Assembly (NCBI GenBank): GCA_031425195.1 | Contig: JANPIX010000024.1 | Span: forward strand, 82,537 to 146,536 | Length of the DNA stretch: 64,000 nucleotides | Origin: JANPIX01 sp031425195 | Lineage (GTDB): Bacteria; Pseudomonadota; Alphaproteobacteria; Rhodobacterales; Rhodobacteraceae | Direction: 5' to 3' | In this document: positions 8,568 to 18,164 of the stretch, one piece after another | How the letters are laid out: the number at the start of each line of letters is the position of its first letter | Position numbering within the stretch: the first letter of the stretch is position 1 | Made by a program: the position numbers and the translations under genes | The notes under the pieces: generated by a model | What the model was told of the DNA's origin: nothing | Database searches by the model: none | What the model saw: the letters and a program-made list of their open reading frames with translations, nothing else

Positions 8568-9800
8568 ATGAAACAGTCGTTCATCGCCCGCAACCCTTCG
8601 ATCCTGATTTTCCTTGGCGCGCTTGCAATCTTCACGCTTGCCGTCACTCTGTTGTCTTCCGCGTACGGTGTCGATTTTCTTTCAACATCGTTCATCAAGA
8701 CCTTGGGCAAGACATTGTGCCTGTGCCTTGTTGCCATCGCGATGGACCTGATCTGGGGCTATGCCGGTATCCTGAGCCTTGGCCACATGGCGTTTTTTGC
8801 CCTTGGCGGCTACATGGTCGGCATGTGGCTGATGTATGCCCGGACTGAAACGATTGTCCTTGCATCGCTGCAAGGGTCGGTGCTGCCCGCCACGCCCGAA
8901 GAGGTCGTCGAAGGCGTAACCACGCAGATTTTCGGTGTCGTGGGCGCGTCCGACTTACCCCCGATCTGGAGTTTTGCCCATTCCCTGCCCATTCAGCTTT
9001 TGCTGGTTGTCGTCGTGCCGGGTCTTCTGGCGCTGGCCTTTGGCTGGCTGGCGTTTCGCAGCCGTGTCACGGGTGTCTATCTGTCGATCCTGACACAGGC
9101 GATGACACTGGCCTTGGCGTTGTATCTTTTCCAGAACGATTCCGGACTGCGGGGCAACAATGGCCTGTCTGGACTGCAGAACATTCCGGGGCTGGATGAT
9201 GTCGGTCAGGATGCGCTGTCGGTCTGGTTCTTCTGGGCCTCTGCGGCGGCGCTGGGCGGTGGATACGTGATCGCGGCCTTTCTGGTGTCGGGCAAGTTCG
9301 GATCGGTGCTGCGCGCCATTCGCGATGATGAACAGCGGGTCCGATTTCTGGGGTATTCGGTCGAAAGCTACAAACTGTTCATCTTTACCCTGACGGCGAT
9401 CATCGCGGCCATCGCCGGCGCGCTTTACTATCCGCAGGCGGGGATCATCAACCCCGCCGAACTGGCACCCATCGCGTCGATCTATCTTGCAGTGTGGGTG
9501 GCCATCGGGGGCCGGGGCCGGCTTTATGGCGCAGTCATTGGTGCGGCGTTCGTGTCGCTTGTCTCAAGCTGGTTCACGGGGGGACGTGCGCCGGACATCC
9601 CGCTTGGGTTCTATACGATTCAGTGGGTTGACTGGTGGCTTGTGCTGCTTGGCCTGTCATTCGTGCTGGTTACCTTGTATGCGCCGCGCGGCTTTGGCGG
9701 GCTGTTTGATCGTTTTGCGCGCCGTGTACCGCCGGACCGCCATGGCGCGGACCTTGGACCGGACACAGGTTCCTTGCAGCAGGCAGAGGCCGACAAATGA
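8568..9800 (+). CDS. urtC: Urea ABC transporter permease UrtC
   Basis: A 410-residue LivM-type inner-membrane permease with about ten hydrophobic helices. Family features include LIWGYAGILSLGHMAFFALGG near the N-terminus, RSRVTGVYLSILTQAMTLAL in the middle, and the cytoplasmic EAA-like loop GSVLRAIRDDEQRVRFLGY. The start at 8568 is 1 base after the urtB stop, and its stop overlaps the urtD start by 4 bases, so translation is coupled through the operon. It pairs with UrtB to form the urea channel. Confidence 0.95.
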   Translation: MKQSFIARNPSILIFLGALAIFTLAVTLLSSAYGVDFLSTSFIKTLGKTLCLCLVAIAMDLIWGYAGILSLGHMAFFALGGYMVGMWLMYARTETIVLASLQGSVLPATPEEVVEGVTTQIFGVVGASDLPPIWSFAHSLPIQLLLVVVVPGLLALAFGWLAFRSRVTGVYLSILTQAMTLALALYLFQNDSGLRGNNGLSGLQNIPGLDDVGQDALSVWFFWASAAALGGGYVIAAFLVSGKFGSVLRAIRDDEQRVRFLGYSVESYKLFIFTLTAIIAAIAGALYYPQAGIINPAELAPIASIYLAVWVAIGGRGRLYGAVIGAAFVSLVSSWFTGGRAPDIPLGFYTIQWVDWWLVLLGLSFVLVTLYAPRGFGGLFDRFARRVPPDRHGADLGPDTGSLQQAEADK

Positions 9801-10537
9801 GCGCGCTTCTGGAGGTTTCGGGCATATCGGTGTCGTTTGACGGGTTTCGGGCGATCAACAACCTGTCGTTCAGCATCGGCCCCGCAGAACTGCGCGCCGT
9901 GATTGGTCCGAATGGGGCGGGCAAGACGACGTTCATGGACATCGTGACTGGCAAGACAAAACCGGACAGCGGCACCGTTACCTTTGGTGAAAAGGCGCTT
10001 TCCCTGTTGAAGTTGACCGAAGCGCAGATTGCCCAGGCAGGTGTCGGGCGCAAGTTTCAGCGGCCGACGGTTTTCGAAGATCAGACGGTGCAAGACAACC
10101 TGATCTTGGCACTGAAGGCGCGGCGCAATCCTGTCGCCGTGCTGTTCTGGAGGCCGCGTCAGGCCGATCTGACCCGGGTAGAAGAGCTTGCCGCACAAGT
10201 GGGCCTTGCCGGTGCGCTGCCGCGCAAGGCTGGCGAACTGAGCCATGGGCAGAAGCAATGGCTGGAGATTGCGATGCTTCTGGCACAGGAACCACGCCTG
10301 CTTTTGGTCGACGAACCGGCGGCGGGCATGACGCTCGCGGAACGCGAACAGACCACGGCGCTGCTTGTGGATCTGGCAAGGACAAGGGCCGTTGTGGTGG
10401 TGGAACACGATATGGAATTCGTGCGTCGTTTGAACTGCAAGGTCACGGTTCTGCACGAAGGTTCGGTTTTGGCCGAAGGCACTTTGGCCCATGTGACCAA
10501 AGACCAACAGGTGATTGATGTCTATCTGGGGCGCTGA
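9797..10537 (+). CDS. urtD: Urea ABC transporter ATP-binding protein UrtD
   Basis: A 246-residue ATPase of the LivG type. Walker A is GPNGAGKTT (about residues 37-45), the signature is LSHGQKQWLEIAMLL, and Walker B plus the following residues read LLLVDEPAAGMT. The LSHGQKQWLEI signature is characteristic of UrtD; LivG proteins usually have LPYG or LSGG-type signatures. It works as a heterodimer with UrtE on the cytoplasmic face of UrtBC. It overlaps urtC by 4 bases and is 3 bases from urtE. Confidence 0.95.
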   Translation: MSALLEVSGISVSFDGFRAINNLSFSIGPAELRAVIGPNGAGKTTFMDIVTGKTKPDSGTVTFGEKALSLLKLTEAQIAQAGVGRKFQRPTVFEDQTVQDNLILALKARRNPVAVLFWRPRQADLTRVEELAAQVGLAGALPRKAGELSHGQKQWLEIAMLLAQEPRLLLVDEPAAGMTLAEREQTTALLVDLARTRAVVVVEHDMEFVRRLNCKVTVLHEGSVLAEGTLAHVTKDQQVIDVYLGR

Positions 10538-10540
10538 AAA

Positions 10541-11236
10541 ATGCTGACGACCAAGGGCCTGACCCTGCATTACGGTGGCGCGAAAATTTTGCATGGCATT
10601 GATTTTACGGCAAAAGCCGGGCAGGTGACCTGCATTCTTGGCACCAATGGTGTGGGAAAGACCAGCTTTCTGAAAGCTTTGGCCGGAACCCATCCCCGAT
10701 CGGGGGGAGAGGTGACGATGGACGGCGAAACGCTTGGAATTCTAGCCCCGCAGGACATGGCCGTTCGCGGTCTGGCTGTTGTCCCGCAAGGGCGCATGAT
10801 CTTTCCGCTGTTGACCGTGACCGAAAACCTGATGACCGGCTTTGCCGTGCTGCCAAAGGCAGAGCACCGGATTCCTGATGAAATCTATGATCTTTTTCCC
10901 GTTCTGCGCGACATGGCGCATCGCCGCGGGGGTGATCTTTCGGGCGGGCAACAACAACAGCTTGCCATCGCGCGGGCCATGATCATGCGGCCGAAAGTTC
11001 TGCTTCTGGACGAACCCACCGAGGGGATTCAGCCCAACATCATTCAGCAGATTGGCCGCGTGATCACCTATCTGCGGGACAAGGGCGACATGGCGATTGT
11101 TCTGGTCGAACAGTATTTCGACTTTGCCTATGCGCTGGCCGACAGTTTCACCGTTCTGCGACGAGGGGCCGTTGCGGTGCAAGGCACCAAGGCGGAACTG
11201 ACGCAAGACACGCTGCGTGCCGAAGTGTCTATCTGA
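10541..11236 (+). CDS. urtE: Urea ABC transporter ATP-binding protein UrtE
   Basis: A 231-residue LivF-type ATPase. Walker A is GTNGVGKTS, the signature is LSGGQQQQLAIARAM, and Walker B is LLLDEPTEGIQPNI, the last being a UrtE hallmark. It completes the urtABCDE set. Its TGA ends exactly one base before the stop codon of the convergent addA gene, leaving no room for a separate terminator between the two operons. Confidence 0.95.
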   Translation: MLTTKGLTLHYGGAKILHGIDFTAKAGQVTCILGTNGVGKTSFLKALAGTHPRSGGEVTMDGETLGILAPQDMAVRGLAVVPQGRMIFPLLTVTENLMTGFAVLPKAEHRIPDEIYDLFPVLRDMAHRRGGDLSGGQQQQLAIARAMIMRPKVLLLDEPTEGIQPNIIQQIGRVITYLRDKGDMAIVLVEQYFDFAYALADSFTVLRRGAVAVQGTKAELTQDTLRAEVSI

Positions 11237-14200
11237 TCACAGATCGGGCAGTTCCATCAGTTCGGCGGTGCGTGTCCACAGGATTGCAACGCGCACGGCT
11301 TTGCCCGGATAGATCTGCCTTAACGCCCCGGCATAGGCCGCAAGTTGACGCTGCAAACCGTATGGTACCTGTATGTTTTCTGTAGGTACAACGCGGTTCG
11401 ATTTGTAGTCGACGGCCAAGACATCCGAAGGCCCAACGATCAGCCGGTCGATGCTGCCAAGCATCGGTGTTCCGTCCAGATCAGCGGTGACGCCGACCTC
11501 GGCCAAAGTGCCGGGCGCGAACAGCGGGGCGAGGTGGGGTGAAGACAACACCCGTGTCGCATCGGCAAGGCAGATGGCGCGGTCGTCGTTGTCCGGGATC
11601 AGCGATTGCGCCAGCTCAGGCCACGCAGAGGCGTTGTAATCGGGCAGGTGCTGCAACAGCAGGTGCAGGGCTGTGCCGCGACGACGGGCGGTTTCGCCGT
11701 CTTCGCCATCGTTTTCGCCCAGCAAGACTTTGGCACCGGGCAGTTTCGATGGGGAGATTGGCGTGACGCGCGGAGCGATGGCCGCGCGCGGCGTATCCAG
11801 TGCAGGGGGCGTGGCGGCATTGTCGGGCGACCCGGTTTCAGCACCTGCTTCTGGCCAATCGCCGAACCAAAGTTTCAATCCACCCTCATCTTCGGCATTC
11901 GGGGCAACATTTCTGGCCCCTTCTTTAATCCGGTCGTACCATGCCAGACCTTCGGTTTCAGACCCGTCATCCGATTTGGACCCGTGCGATTTCAGCCTGC
12001 CTGCCGCACCCACCATCAGCCAGCTTTGCGCCCGTGTCATCGCGACGTACATCAGGCGCAGACTTTCGCGGTCTGCCGCCTCTAACCGGGCCTGCCGCGC
12101 CTCGGTCAGGATTGCGGGGCTGTCGGCGGTTCCGGGTTTCCAGACCACTGTTCCGTCAAGAAGGCGGATCAATCTGCTGCGGTCACGGGCCGTCGGATCG
12201 GCAGTGTCGGGCAGGATCACGATGGGTGCCTCCAGCCCCTTGGCACCGTGCACTGTCATCACGCGGATCAGGTTGCCAGAAGTGTCCACCTGCCGTTTGA
12301 TCTGCACCTCTTCGGTTTGCAGCCATGTCAGAAAGCCGGTCAGGCTGGGCACGTCGCTGCGTTCATAGGCCAGCGCTTGGGACAACAAAGCGTCGATGCC
12401 GTCTTCCGCCTCGTGCCCCAAACGTGTCAGGAGCAGGCGACGCCCATTGTGGCGCGTAAGCACCCGTTCCAAAAGGTCAAACGGGCGCAGGAAATCGGCC
12501 TGATTTCGCAAATCTGTCAGTATCGCAAGGGTACCCGGATGTTGTTCCGCACAATCGCGCAGTGCCGTCCAGAGATAACCCCTGCGACCGTGGGCCAGCC
12601 GGAACAGTTGGTCTTCGTCCCAGCCAAACAGGGGGGATTTCAGGGTTTCGGCAAGGGCAAGGTCATCCTCCGGCGTCACAAGAAATGCGAGCAGAGATAC
12701 CATGTCCTTGACCGCAAGTTCCGCGCCCAGCTTCAGAACATCCGCCCCGGCGATGGGCAGGCCAGCGGCCTTGCAGGCGCGGATGATTTCCGAAAACAGG
12801 TCAGAACGACGCCGCACCAGAATCAGAAAATCACCTGCTGTGGCCAGCCGGGGGCCGTTCTTGCCGGGGATAAAGGTTTTGGCGTTCAGAATTTCCTTGA
12901 TGCGGGCCGCGATCTTTTCGGCCAGCAGGGTGGCGGGATGGCGGGGGGATATTCTGTCAACCGGATCTGTCCATTCGCCGTGTTCGGCGGGTTTGTCCGT
13001 CAGAAACGGGGGCCAGATTTCGACCCGTCCGGGCATATCGGTGCGGAACGCCGCGTGACGGAAATCACCACCCATTGCCGCCGCCTCGGCACCCAGCGCG
13101 GCATCGACGACATTCAGGATCAGGGGCGACGACCGGAATGAATGTTCCAGCGTCATGTTGGCAAGCGCGCGATCACCCGTTTGCAGCCGATCTGCAAAAT
13201 GCTGACGCATACGGGCGAAATCATCGACGTTGGCACCCTGAAACGAATAGATGGACTGCTTGACGTCACCCACGACGAACATCGTTCGGGGATTTGCGGG
13301 GTCGCCGGGGTTGTCCAGAATCTCTTGCGCAAGCAGGTTTATGACGTCCCATTGGACCGGGCTTGTATCCTGCGCCTCGTCCACCAGAATGTGGTCGATG
13401 CCGCCGTCGAGCCTGTAAAGCACCCATTGCGCTACGGCGGCGTCCGTCAGCAGCGCCTTTGCGCCCGAAATCAGATCATCGAAATCGAGCGCGCCGCGCG
13501 CCGCCTTGCGCGCCTTGTATTCCGGCAGAAAGGCCGCAGCAAAGCGGTGCAGGGCGTGGGTGTTTTCTGCCGAGCGCAGGGCAAGTTCGCGGTCTTTTGC
13601 CAGCGCGACGCGACGCATGAAATCGTGGAAATCGGCCAGAAGATCGTCGCCCATTTCCCCGGCGGCCAGTTTGGCCGGGATGGTGGACGTTTTTGCCTCG
13701 GCTTTGTAGGTGCCGTCTTTCTTGTAGAGAAACGCATCATACAGGCTTTCAAGATCATCGGTCGTGGGGTCTGCCAGATGAATTGACGCCAGTGTTTTGG
13801 CCAGCGTCTGCATGGTGGGCGAGTGTCTGCGCAGGATGGGCAGAACCTGTTCGAACAGGGTGGCCTCTGTTCCGTTGAACACGGTCGCAATCAGATGGTC
13901 GGGGGCGAAATCCTGCGACAGGCCAAAGGCGTTCAAACAGGCGGGCCGATCCAACGGCGCGGCGAACCCGGCTCGGTGCGAGGCGATGTCGGCCACCAGC
14001 CGGACCAGATCGTCGCCGGTTGCCAACATGGCCAGACCCGCCAGCACATCGCGGTAGGGGCCGGAGGCCATGTCTTCCACAATTTCATCGCGCAACAGGG
14101 CGGCGGCGCGATCTTCCATTTCGACGAACTGCGGTGAGATGCCCGCCTCCATCGGGAACCGGCGCAGAAGGCCCGCGCAAAAGGAATGGATCGTCTGGAT

Positions 14201-14557
14201 GCGCAGGCCGCCCGGCGTTTCGATGGCCCGGGCAAACAGCCGCCGCGCACTGCGCAGATCGTCGGGGGCGAGCCAGCGGTCAAACCCTAGTTGCGCCAGC
14301 GCATCCCGCAGGTTCGTGTCAGGCATCATGGCCCATTCGCCCAGCCTGCGGAACAGACGGTTCTGCATTTCCGACGCGGCGGCCTTTGTGTAGGTCAGGC
14401 ACAGGATGCGGGTCGGATCGACGTGGTTCAGCAAAAGGCGTGCCACGCGGTCTGTCAGAACCGACGTCTTGCCGGACCCCGCATTGGCCGCAAGCCAGGT
14501 GGATGATGCAGGATCGGCGGCGTCCACCTGCCGCTGGCTGGCTGCGTCGCGCGTCAT
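11237..14557 (-). CDS. addA: Double-strand break repair helicase-nuclease AddA
   Basis: A 1106-residue UvrD-like helicase with a RecB-type nuclease domain at the C-terminus. Walker A is AANAGSGKTSVLTDRV near residue 25. Further helicase motifs include FDDLISGA, ILVDEAQDTSP (motif II) and VMTVHGAKGLEAPIV (motif V). The nuclease shows GSIDRLIVG and LAVDYKSNR, matching the D-x-K catalytic signature. The start at 14557 overlaps the addB stop (ATGA) and begins MTRDAASQRQVDAADP, typical of alphaproteobacterial AddA; an ATG 42 bases upstream adds a low-complexity extension. With AddB it resects DNA ends for RecA loading, replacing RecBCD. Confidence 0.95.
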   Translation of the reverse strand: MTRDAASQRQVDAADPASSTWLAANAGSGKTSVLTDRVARLLLNHVDPTRILCLTYTKAAASEMQNRLFRRLGEWAMMPDTNLRDALAQLGFDRWLAPDDLRSARRLFARAIETPGGLRIQTIHSFCAGLLRRFPMEAGISPQFVEMEDRAAALLRDEIVEDMASGPYRDVLAGLAMLATGDDLVRLVADIASHRAGFAAPLDRPACLNAFGLSQDFAPDHLIATVFNGTEATLFEQVLPILRRHSPTMQTLAKTLASIHLADPTTDDLESLYDAFLYKKDGTYKAEAKTSTIPAKLAAGEMGDDLLADFHDFMRRVALAKDRELALRSAENTHALHRFAAAFLPEYKARKAARGALDFDDLISGAKALLTDAAVAQWVLYRLDGGIDHILVDEAQDTSPVQWDVINLLAQEILDNPGDPANPRTMFVVGDVKQSIYSFQGANVDDFARMRQHFADRLQTGDRALANMTLEHSFRSSPLILNVVDAALGAEAAAMGGDFRHAAFRTDMPGRVEIWPPFLTDKPAEHGEWTDPVDRISPRHPATLLAEKIAARIKEILNAKTFIPGKNGPRLATAGDFLILVRRRSDLFSEIIRACKAAGLPIAGADVLKLGAELAVKDMVSLLAFLVTPEDDLALAETLKSPLFGWDEDQLFRLAHGRRGYLWTALRDCAEQHPGTLAILTDLRNQADFLRPFDLLERVLTRHNGRRLLLTRLGHEAEDGIDALLSQALAYERSDVPSLTGFLTWLQTEEVQIKRQVDTSGNLIRVMTVHGAKGLEAPIVILPDTADPTARDRSRLIRLLDGTVVWKPGTADSPAILTEARQARLEAADRESLRLMYVAMTRAQSWLMVGAAGRLKSHGSKSDDGSETEGLAWYDRIKEGARNVAPNAEDEGGLKLWFGDWPEAGAETGSPDNAATPPALDTPRAAIAPRVTPISPSKLPGAKVLLGENDGEDGETARRRGTALHLLLQHLPDYNASAWPELAQSLIPDNDDRAICLADATRVLSSPHLAPLFAPGTLAEVGVTADLDGTPMLGSIDRLIVGPSDVLAVDYKSNRVVPTENIQVPYGLQRQLAAYAGALRQIYPGKAVRVAILWTRTAELMELPDL

Positions 14558-17475
14558 TGGCCCACCATGATCGTTGTCGGCATCACCGTCATGTCCCATT
14601 CGCCAAAGCGTGACAGGTGATCGTAATCGGACACATCATTTTCCTTCTGGAACGCGCGCCGGGGGGTGAACCCCTTGTCGGGCGACAGATAGCTGCCGAT
14701 CAGACGCGGCAGACCGGCTGCAATTTCGGCCTGAAGTTCAGGGGTGATTTCCGTGGTGACGGCCTTGGGTGCGGTGCCAAGGCCCAGATAGGTGACGCGG
14801 GCCACCTCCATCGGGCCATGCTGCGCAAAGGCCCCACGCTCGGCCATCATTGCGAGCAAAAGCAGTTGCTTGTCAAAGTGGGTCTGTTCTTTTCGGCTGG
14901 GCGGGGTGCCTGTCTTGTAGTCAAGGATATGCACCCGGCCATCGGCCAAGCGGTCGATCCTGTCGGGTTGGCCTGTCAGACTGAACGGCAACGGGGCGAG
15001 CGGTTGGACCCCCCGTGTTTCAAGGACAAGGGGGGTACCACCGTTTTGGTCGACGTCATCCAGAAAGAAATCCGCCGCCCGCGCCAGACGCGCCTGCCAG
15101 AAAAGACGGGCAGCCGCCCAAGGCACCTGTTCCAGCAGGGTTTCTTCCGTAAGCCGGGCAAGCCGGGCCTTTGCCTCGGCGCGGGTTTCAACAGGGCGGT
15201 CGCGCATGAAGCGTTCCAGCACGCTGTGCAGAACCGTGCCACGCAGCAGGGCGTCGGGCTGGGGGTGCAGCGGGTTCAGGGGGCGGAGTTTCAGGATATA
15301 CCGGGCATAGATGGCATAGGGATCACGGATCAGCCTTTTGATCGCCGTGACCGGCAGTTCGGCGGGCCGTGCGGCCACTGGTGGACAGGGGGCGGGGCGC
15401 AGGGGTGCGCGGCCATCGGGGATGATCCGTTCCATGTCCTGTGCCGTCTGCAGCCAATAGCGACCCCGCGCGCGCATGTCTGCCAAGGCCTGCGGACCGT
15501 TGCGTTCCACCACGCCGCCGACAAGGTTGACCAGACGGTTCAGCCACCGCGACGGGACGGTTTCTGTTTCGGCGTTCCGCAGTGCCCGCGTCAGGACCAC
15601 GGTTTTCGCGGCGATGGCCTGTTGGTAATCATGTGCCGAAAGACCGATCCGGCGGTCTGGCAACAGAAGCCCGGCGTCGTGGCGCATCCGACGGTTCATC
15701 CAGGGATCGGGGTCGGGCAGGGGTGGCCAGATGCTGTCATTCATTCCGCCCAGAACCACCACATCCGCCCCCTGCACCCGCGCTTCGAGCGTGCCCCAGA
15801 TCATGATGCCGGGGGTGGGCACCGCGTTGTCGCGGACGTCGGCCTTGGCGATCACCGCTTCGAACAGATTGCGGTAATCGGTGCAGGACAGGATGCCGCC
15901 ATGGGCCGCCTCTGTGGTCAGATTGGTCAAAAAGGCGCGGGTTTCTTCGCCCGGCCCATCGACCCACAACTGCCCGGAGCCAAGGCTTTCCCACCCCTGC
16001 GCCAGAAGTTCCGCACAGCGCAGATGCCGCGCCACATGGTCGGACAGGGGCAGGCTGACCGGAATGTCGACCTGCGCGAACACGCGGCCAAGCCAATCCA
16101 CCCAAGCCGGGGCAAGGGGATCAGTCTGGCGGTCAAGCCAGCGGGCAAGCACGGTTTCATCCGGGAAGGGGGCTGCCACGCGGCGCAACCACAGCTCCAA
16201 CTCGCGGGTCAGCCGGAGGTGCGGGCCGCGAATATCGCCGCCGGTTGCGGCGAGCGGGTGTTTCAAAAGGGTCAGCATCGCCTCGGACGTCAGTTTCCGC
16301 CCGAACAGGGCTGCTACATGGCGCAGGAACCGACCCGGCGGGGTAAGCGCCATCGGGCGGCCAGCGGAATCGTCTGGGACGATGCGCCACTGGTCAAGTG
16401 CGGCGGCGACCTGACGCGTCAGACCGCGATCGGGCGTGACAAGGGCGGCAGTCTGCCCCCGTTCGGCAGCACTTTTCAGGATAAGGGCAATCGCCAAAGC
16501 CTCGGTTCTGGGATCTGCCGCCTCGATCAGGGTCATTTCGCGGGTTGCGGTTGGAAGATCGGGGAGGGCCGGGCCTTCGGTCAGCCATTGGTCGGTGACC
16601 GGGGCGGGGCGAAGGGAAAGGGACACAAGTTTGTTCCGCGCCGGATCAGGCGCTGTGGCCATGTGCCAAAGGCGCACTTCGGCGGGCATCAGGCCAAGCG
16701 CGCGCAGCAGGCGGTGAAAGCGGTATTGCGGATGATCTTCGGTGACCAGTGCATCATCCATGCCTTGCCAGACATGGTCAGGCTGATCGAAATCGAACCC
16801 CGGAAGAACCACCATCCCCTGTGACAGACCCGCCACCGCCTCCATCAGCAGCGCCGTCGTGCCGCGCGATCCGGTTGATCCGGCAAGGATGATCGGATGA
16901 TCCGGTTCCGCCAGTTTCCAGCCCGCGACAAGCGCCTGCACCGCAAGCCGCTGGCGCGCCTCGGCATCGGGTTGGGCGTCGGGGCCGAAAAATGGTGCAA
17001 CAATCTCCATGAATGTCTTGGTGCGTTGCCAGTGGGCGGAATGGTCTGAAACGTCCAGCCGGGTGATCGTGTCGGGCGACACACCTTCGCCCTGCATTTC
17101 ATCGAGCAGGGTGGCAAGACTGTCTGCAAGGTCGAACAGGGCGGACCGGGGGGCGAAATCGGGCTGCGCGTCAAGGAGACGCGAGATCAGTACCGAAAGG
17201 TCCAGACGCCTGCGCAGCGAGGACACAGCGACGGGCAGGCCCGGCATCAAGGCCTGCGAACCGATATCGGTGACAAGCCGGATGCGCGGCAGAAAGCCTG
17301 CCCCTGCGGCGACAAACAGATCGGTCACCCGCCTGCGCATCCGTGCCGTGTTGACGATCAATTCGACGCGGGCCATCGCCTCGGGCGGGCTGTCCGCCAT
17401 GCGGGCGCGAAGGCCTTGGACCAGTTCAGCCGGAAAATCGGCACCCGGGGGCATGGCATAGACATGTGCCGTCAT
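14554..17475 (-). CDS. addB: Double-strand break repair protein AddB
   Basis: A 973-residue partner of AddA. The N-terminal part is an inactivated helicase fold. The C-terminal part carries a RecB-family nuclease with GQPDRIDRLADGRVHILDYKTG, including the D and D-Y-K catalytic residues. The Firmicute AddB iron-sulfur cysteine cluster at the C-terminus is not visible (the last 150 residues lack cysteines), as expected for the alphaproteobacterial branch. Its start overlaps the murU stop by 4 bases and its stop overlaps the addA start, so both are the distal genes of the tsaE-amgK-murU-addB-addA run. Confidence 0.94.
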   Translation of the reverse strand: MTAHVYAMPPGADFPAELVQGLRARMADSPPEAMARVELIVNTARMRRRVTDLFVAAGAGFLPRIRLVTDIGSQALMPGLPVAVSSLRRRLDLSVLISRLLDAQPDFAPRSALFDLADSLATLLDEMQGEGVSPDTITRLDVSDHSAHWQRTKTFMEIVAPFFGPDAQPDAEARQRLAVQALVAGWKLAEPDHPIILAGSTGSRGTTALLMEAVAGLSQGMVVLPGFDFDQPDHVWQGMDDALVTEDHPQYRFHRLLRALGLMPAEVRLWHMATAPDPARNKLVSLSLRPAPVTDQWLTEGPALPDLPTATREMTLIEAADPRTEALAIALILKSAAERGQTAALVTPDRGLTRQVAAALDQWRIVPDDSAGRPMALTPPGRFLRHVAALFGRKLTSEAMLTLLKHPLAATGGDIRGPHLRLTRELELWLRRVAAPFPDETVLARWLDRQTDPLAPAWVDWLGRVFAQVDIPVSLPLSDHVARHLRCAELLAQGWESLGSGQLWVDGPGEETRAFLTNLTTEAAHGGILSCTDYRNLFEAVIAKADVRDNAVPTPGIMIWGTLEARVQGADVVVLGGMNDSIWPPLPDPDPWMNRRMRHDAGLLLPDRRIGLSAHDYQQAIAAKTVVLTRALRNAETETVPSRWLNRLVNLVGGVVERNGPQALADMRARGRYWLQTAQDMERIIPDGRAPLRPAPCPPVAARPAELPVTAIKRLIRDPYAIYARYILKLRPLNPLHPQPDALLRGTVLHSVLERFMRDRPVETRAEAKARLARLTEETLLEQVPWAAARLFWQARLARAADFFLDDVDQNGGTPLVLETRGVQPLAPLPFSLTGQPDRIDRLADGRVHILDYKTGTPPSRKEQTHFDKQLLLLAMMAERGAFAQHGPMEVARVTYLGLGTAPKAVTTEITPELQAEIAAGLPRLIGSYLSPDKGFTPRRAFQKENDVSDYDHLSRFGEWDMTVMPTTIMVGQ

Positions 17476-18164
17476 CTTGAACCTTCCAACAGCGTTTCCG
17501 CCAGGGCGATACCCTCGGGTCGTCCGACATCACACCAACCGCCCCGGTGGACAACACCAGACAGACGCCCCTGTGCGATCATCCTGTCCCACAGCAGATT
17601 CAGGGAAAAGACAGCCGATTCGATATCACGCAGGCCGTCTGTGCGTATGATCTGCGCACCAAGATAGACATATGCACCGGTTCCGGGCGCGCGGATCAGG
17701 CGGCCTGCGGGATCAAGGTCGAAGTCGCCGCCACCCGAGTGGCCGGTTGCATTTTCGCGGGGCAGCAAAAGCAACAGCCCGTCCATGGATTGCGGCATCC
17801 AGCCCGCATCCAGCTCCTGCAAGGCATTCGCGCCCGTCCAGACCGCATCGGAGTTGAGCGTGAAAACGGGGTCTGTTTCCAGCAACGGCAGGGCATGCCG
17901 CAGGCCGCCGCCGGTATCAAGAAGACAGCCGGTTTCATCGCTGAACCTGATATCTGGGCGGTCGGCAAGATGTGCTGCAAGTTGCGGGGCGCGGTAATGC
18001 AGGTTGACGACGATGTTGCCGATCCCAACCCCATCCGCCAGGGCGAGCGCGTGGTCGATCAGTGGCTTGCCTGCCACCGGGATCAGCGGTTTTGGCTGCG
18101 TCGCCGTAAGCGCGCCCATGCGGGTGCCCAGACCGGCGGCAAACAGCATCAAGGATCGCGGCAT
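17472..18164 (-). CDS. murU: N-acetylmuramate-1-phosphate uridylyltransferase-like nucleotidyltransferase
   Basis: A 230-residue sugar nucleotidyltransferase. The N-terminal signature LFAAGLGTRMG followed by QPKPLIPVAGKPLIDHAL is the nucleotide- and sugar-phosphate-binding motif. Length (230 versus about 223 for MurU) and the upstream AmgK gene argue for MurU, which makes UDP-MurNAc from MurNAc-1-phosphate in cell-wall recycling. Mannose-1-phosphate guanylyltransferase is the usual automatic label for such proteins and is the alternative. The start at 18164 (MPRSLMLFAAG) is chosen by alignment to the conserved motif; it overlaps amgK by 16 bases. A further ATG at 18173 is possible. Confidence 0.82.
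   Translation of the reverse strand: MPRSLMLFAAGLGTRMGALTATQPKPLIPVAGKPLIDHALALADGVGIGNIVVNLHYRAPQLAAHLADRPDIRFSDETGCLLDTGGGLRHALPLLETDPVFTLNSDAVWTGANALQELDAGWMPQSMDGLLLLLPRENATGHSGGGDFDLDPAGRLIRAPGTGAYVYLGAQIIRTDGLRDIESAVFSLNLLWDRMIAQGRLSGVVHRGGWCDVGRPEGIALAETLLEGSR

Noticed and set aside
14617..16824. A 735-codon open frame on the plus strand opposite addB
   Set aside because: It has no recognisable domain, is biased in composition as expected of an antisense frame in GC-rich DNA, and addB on the other strand is clearly real.
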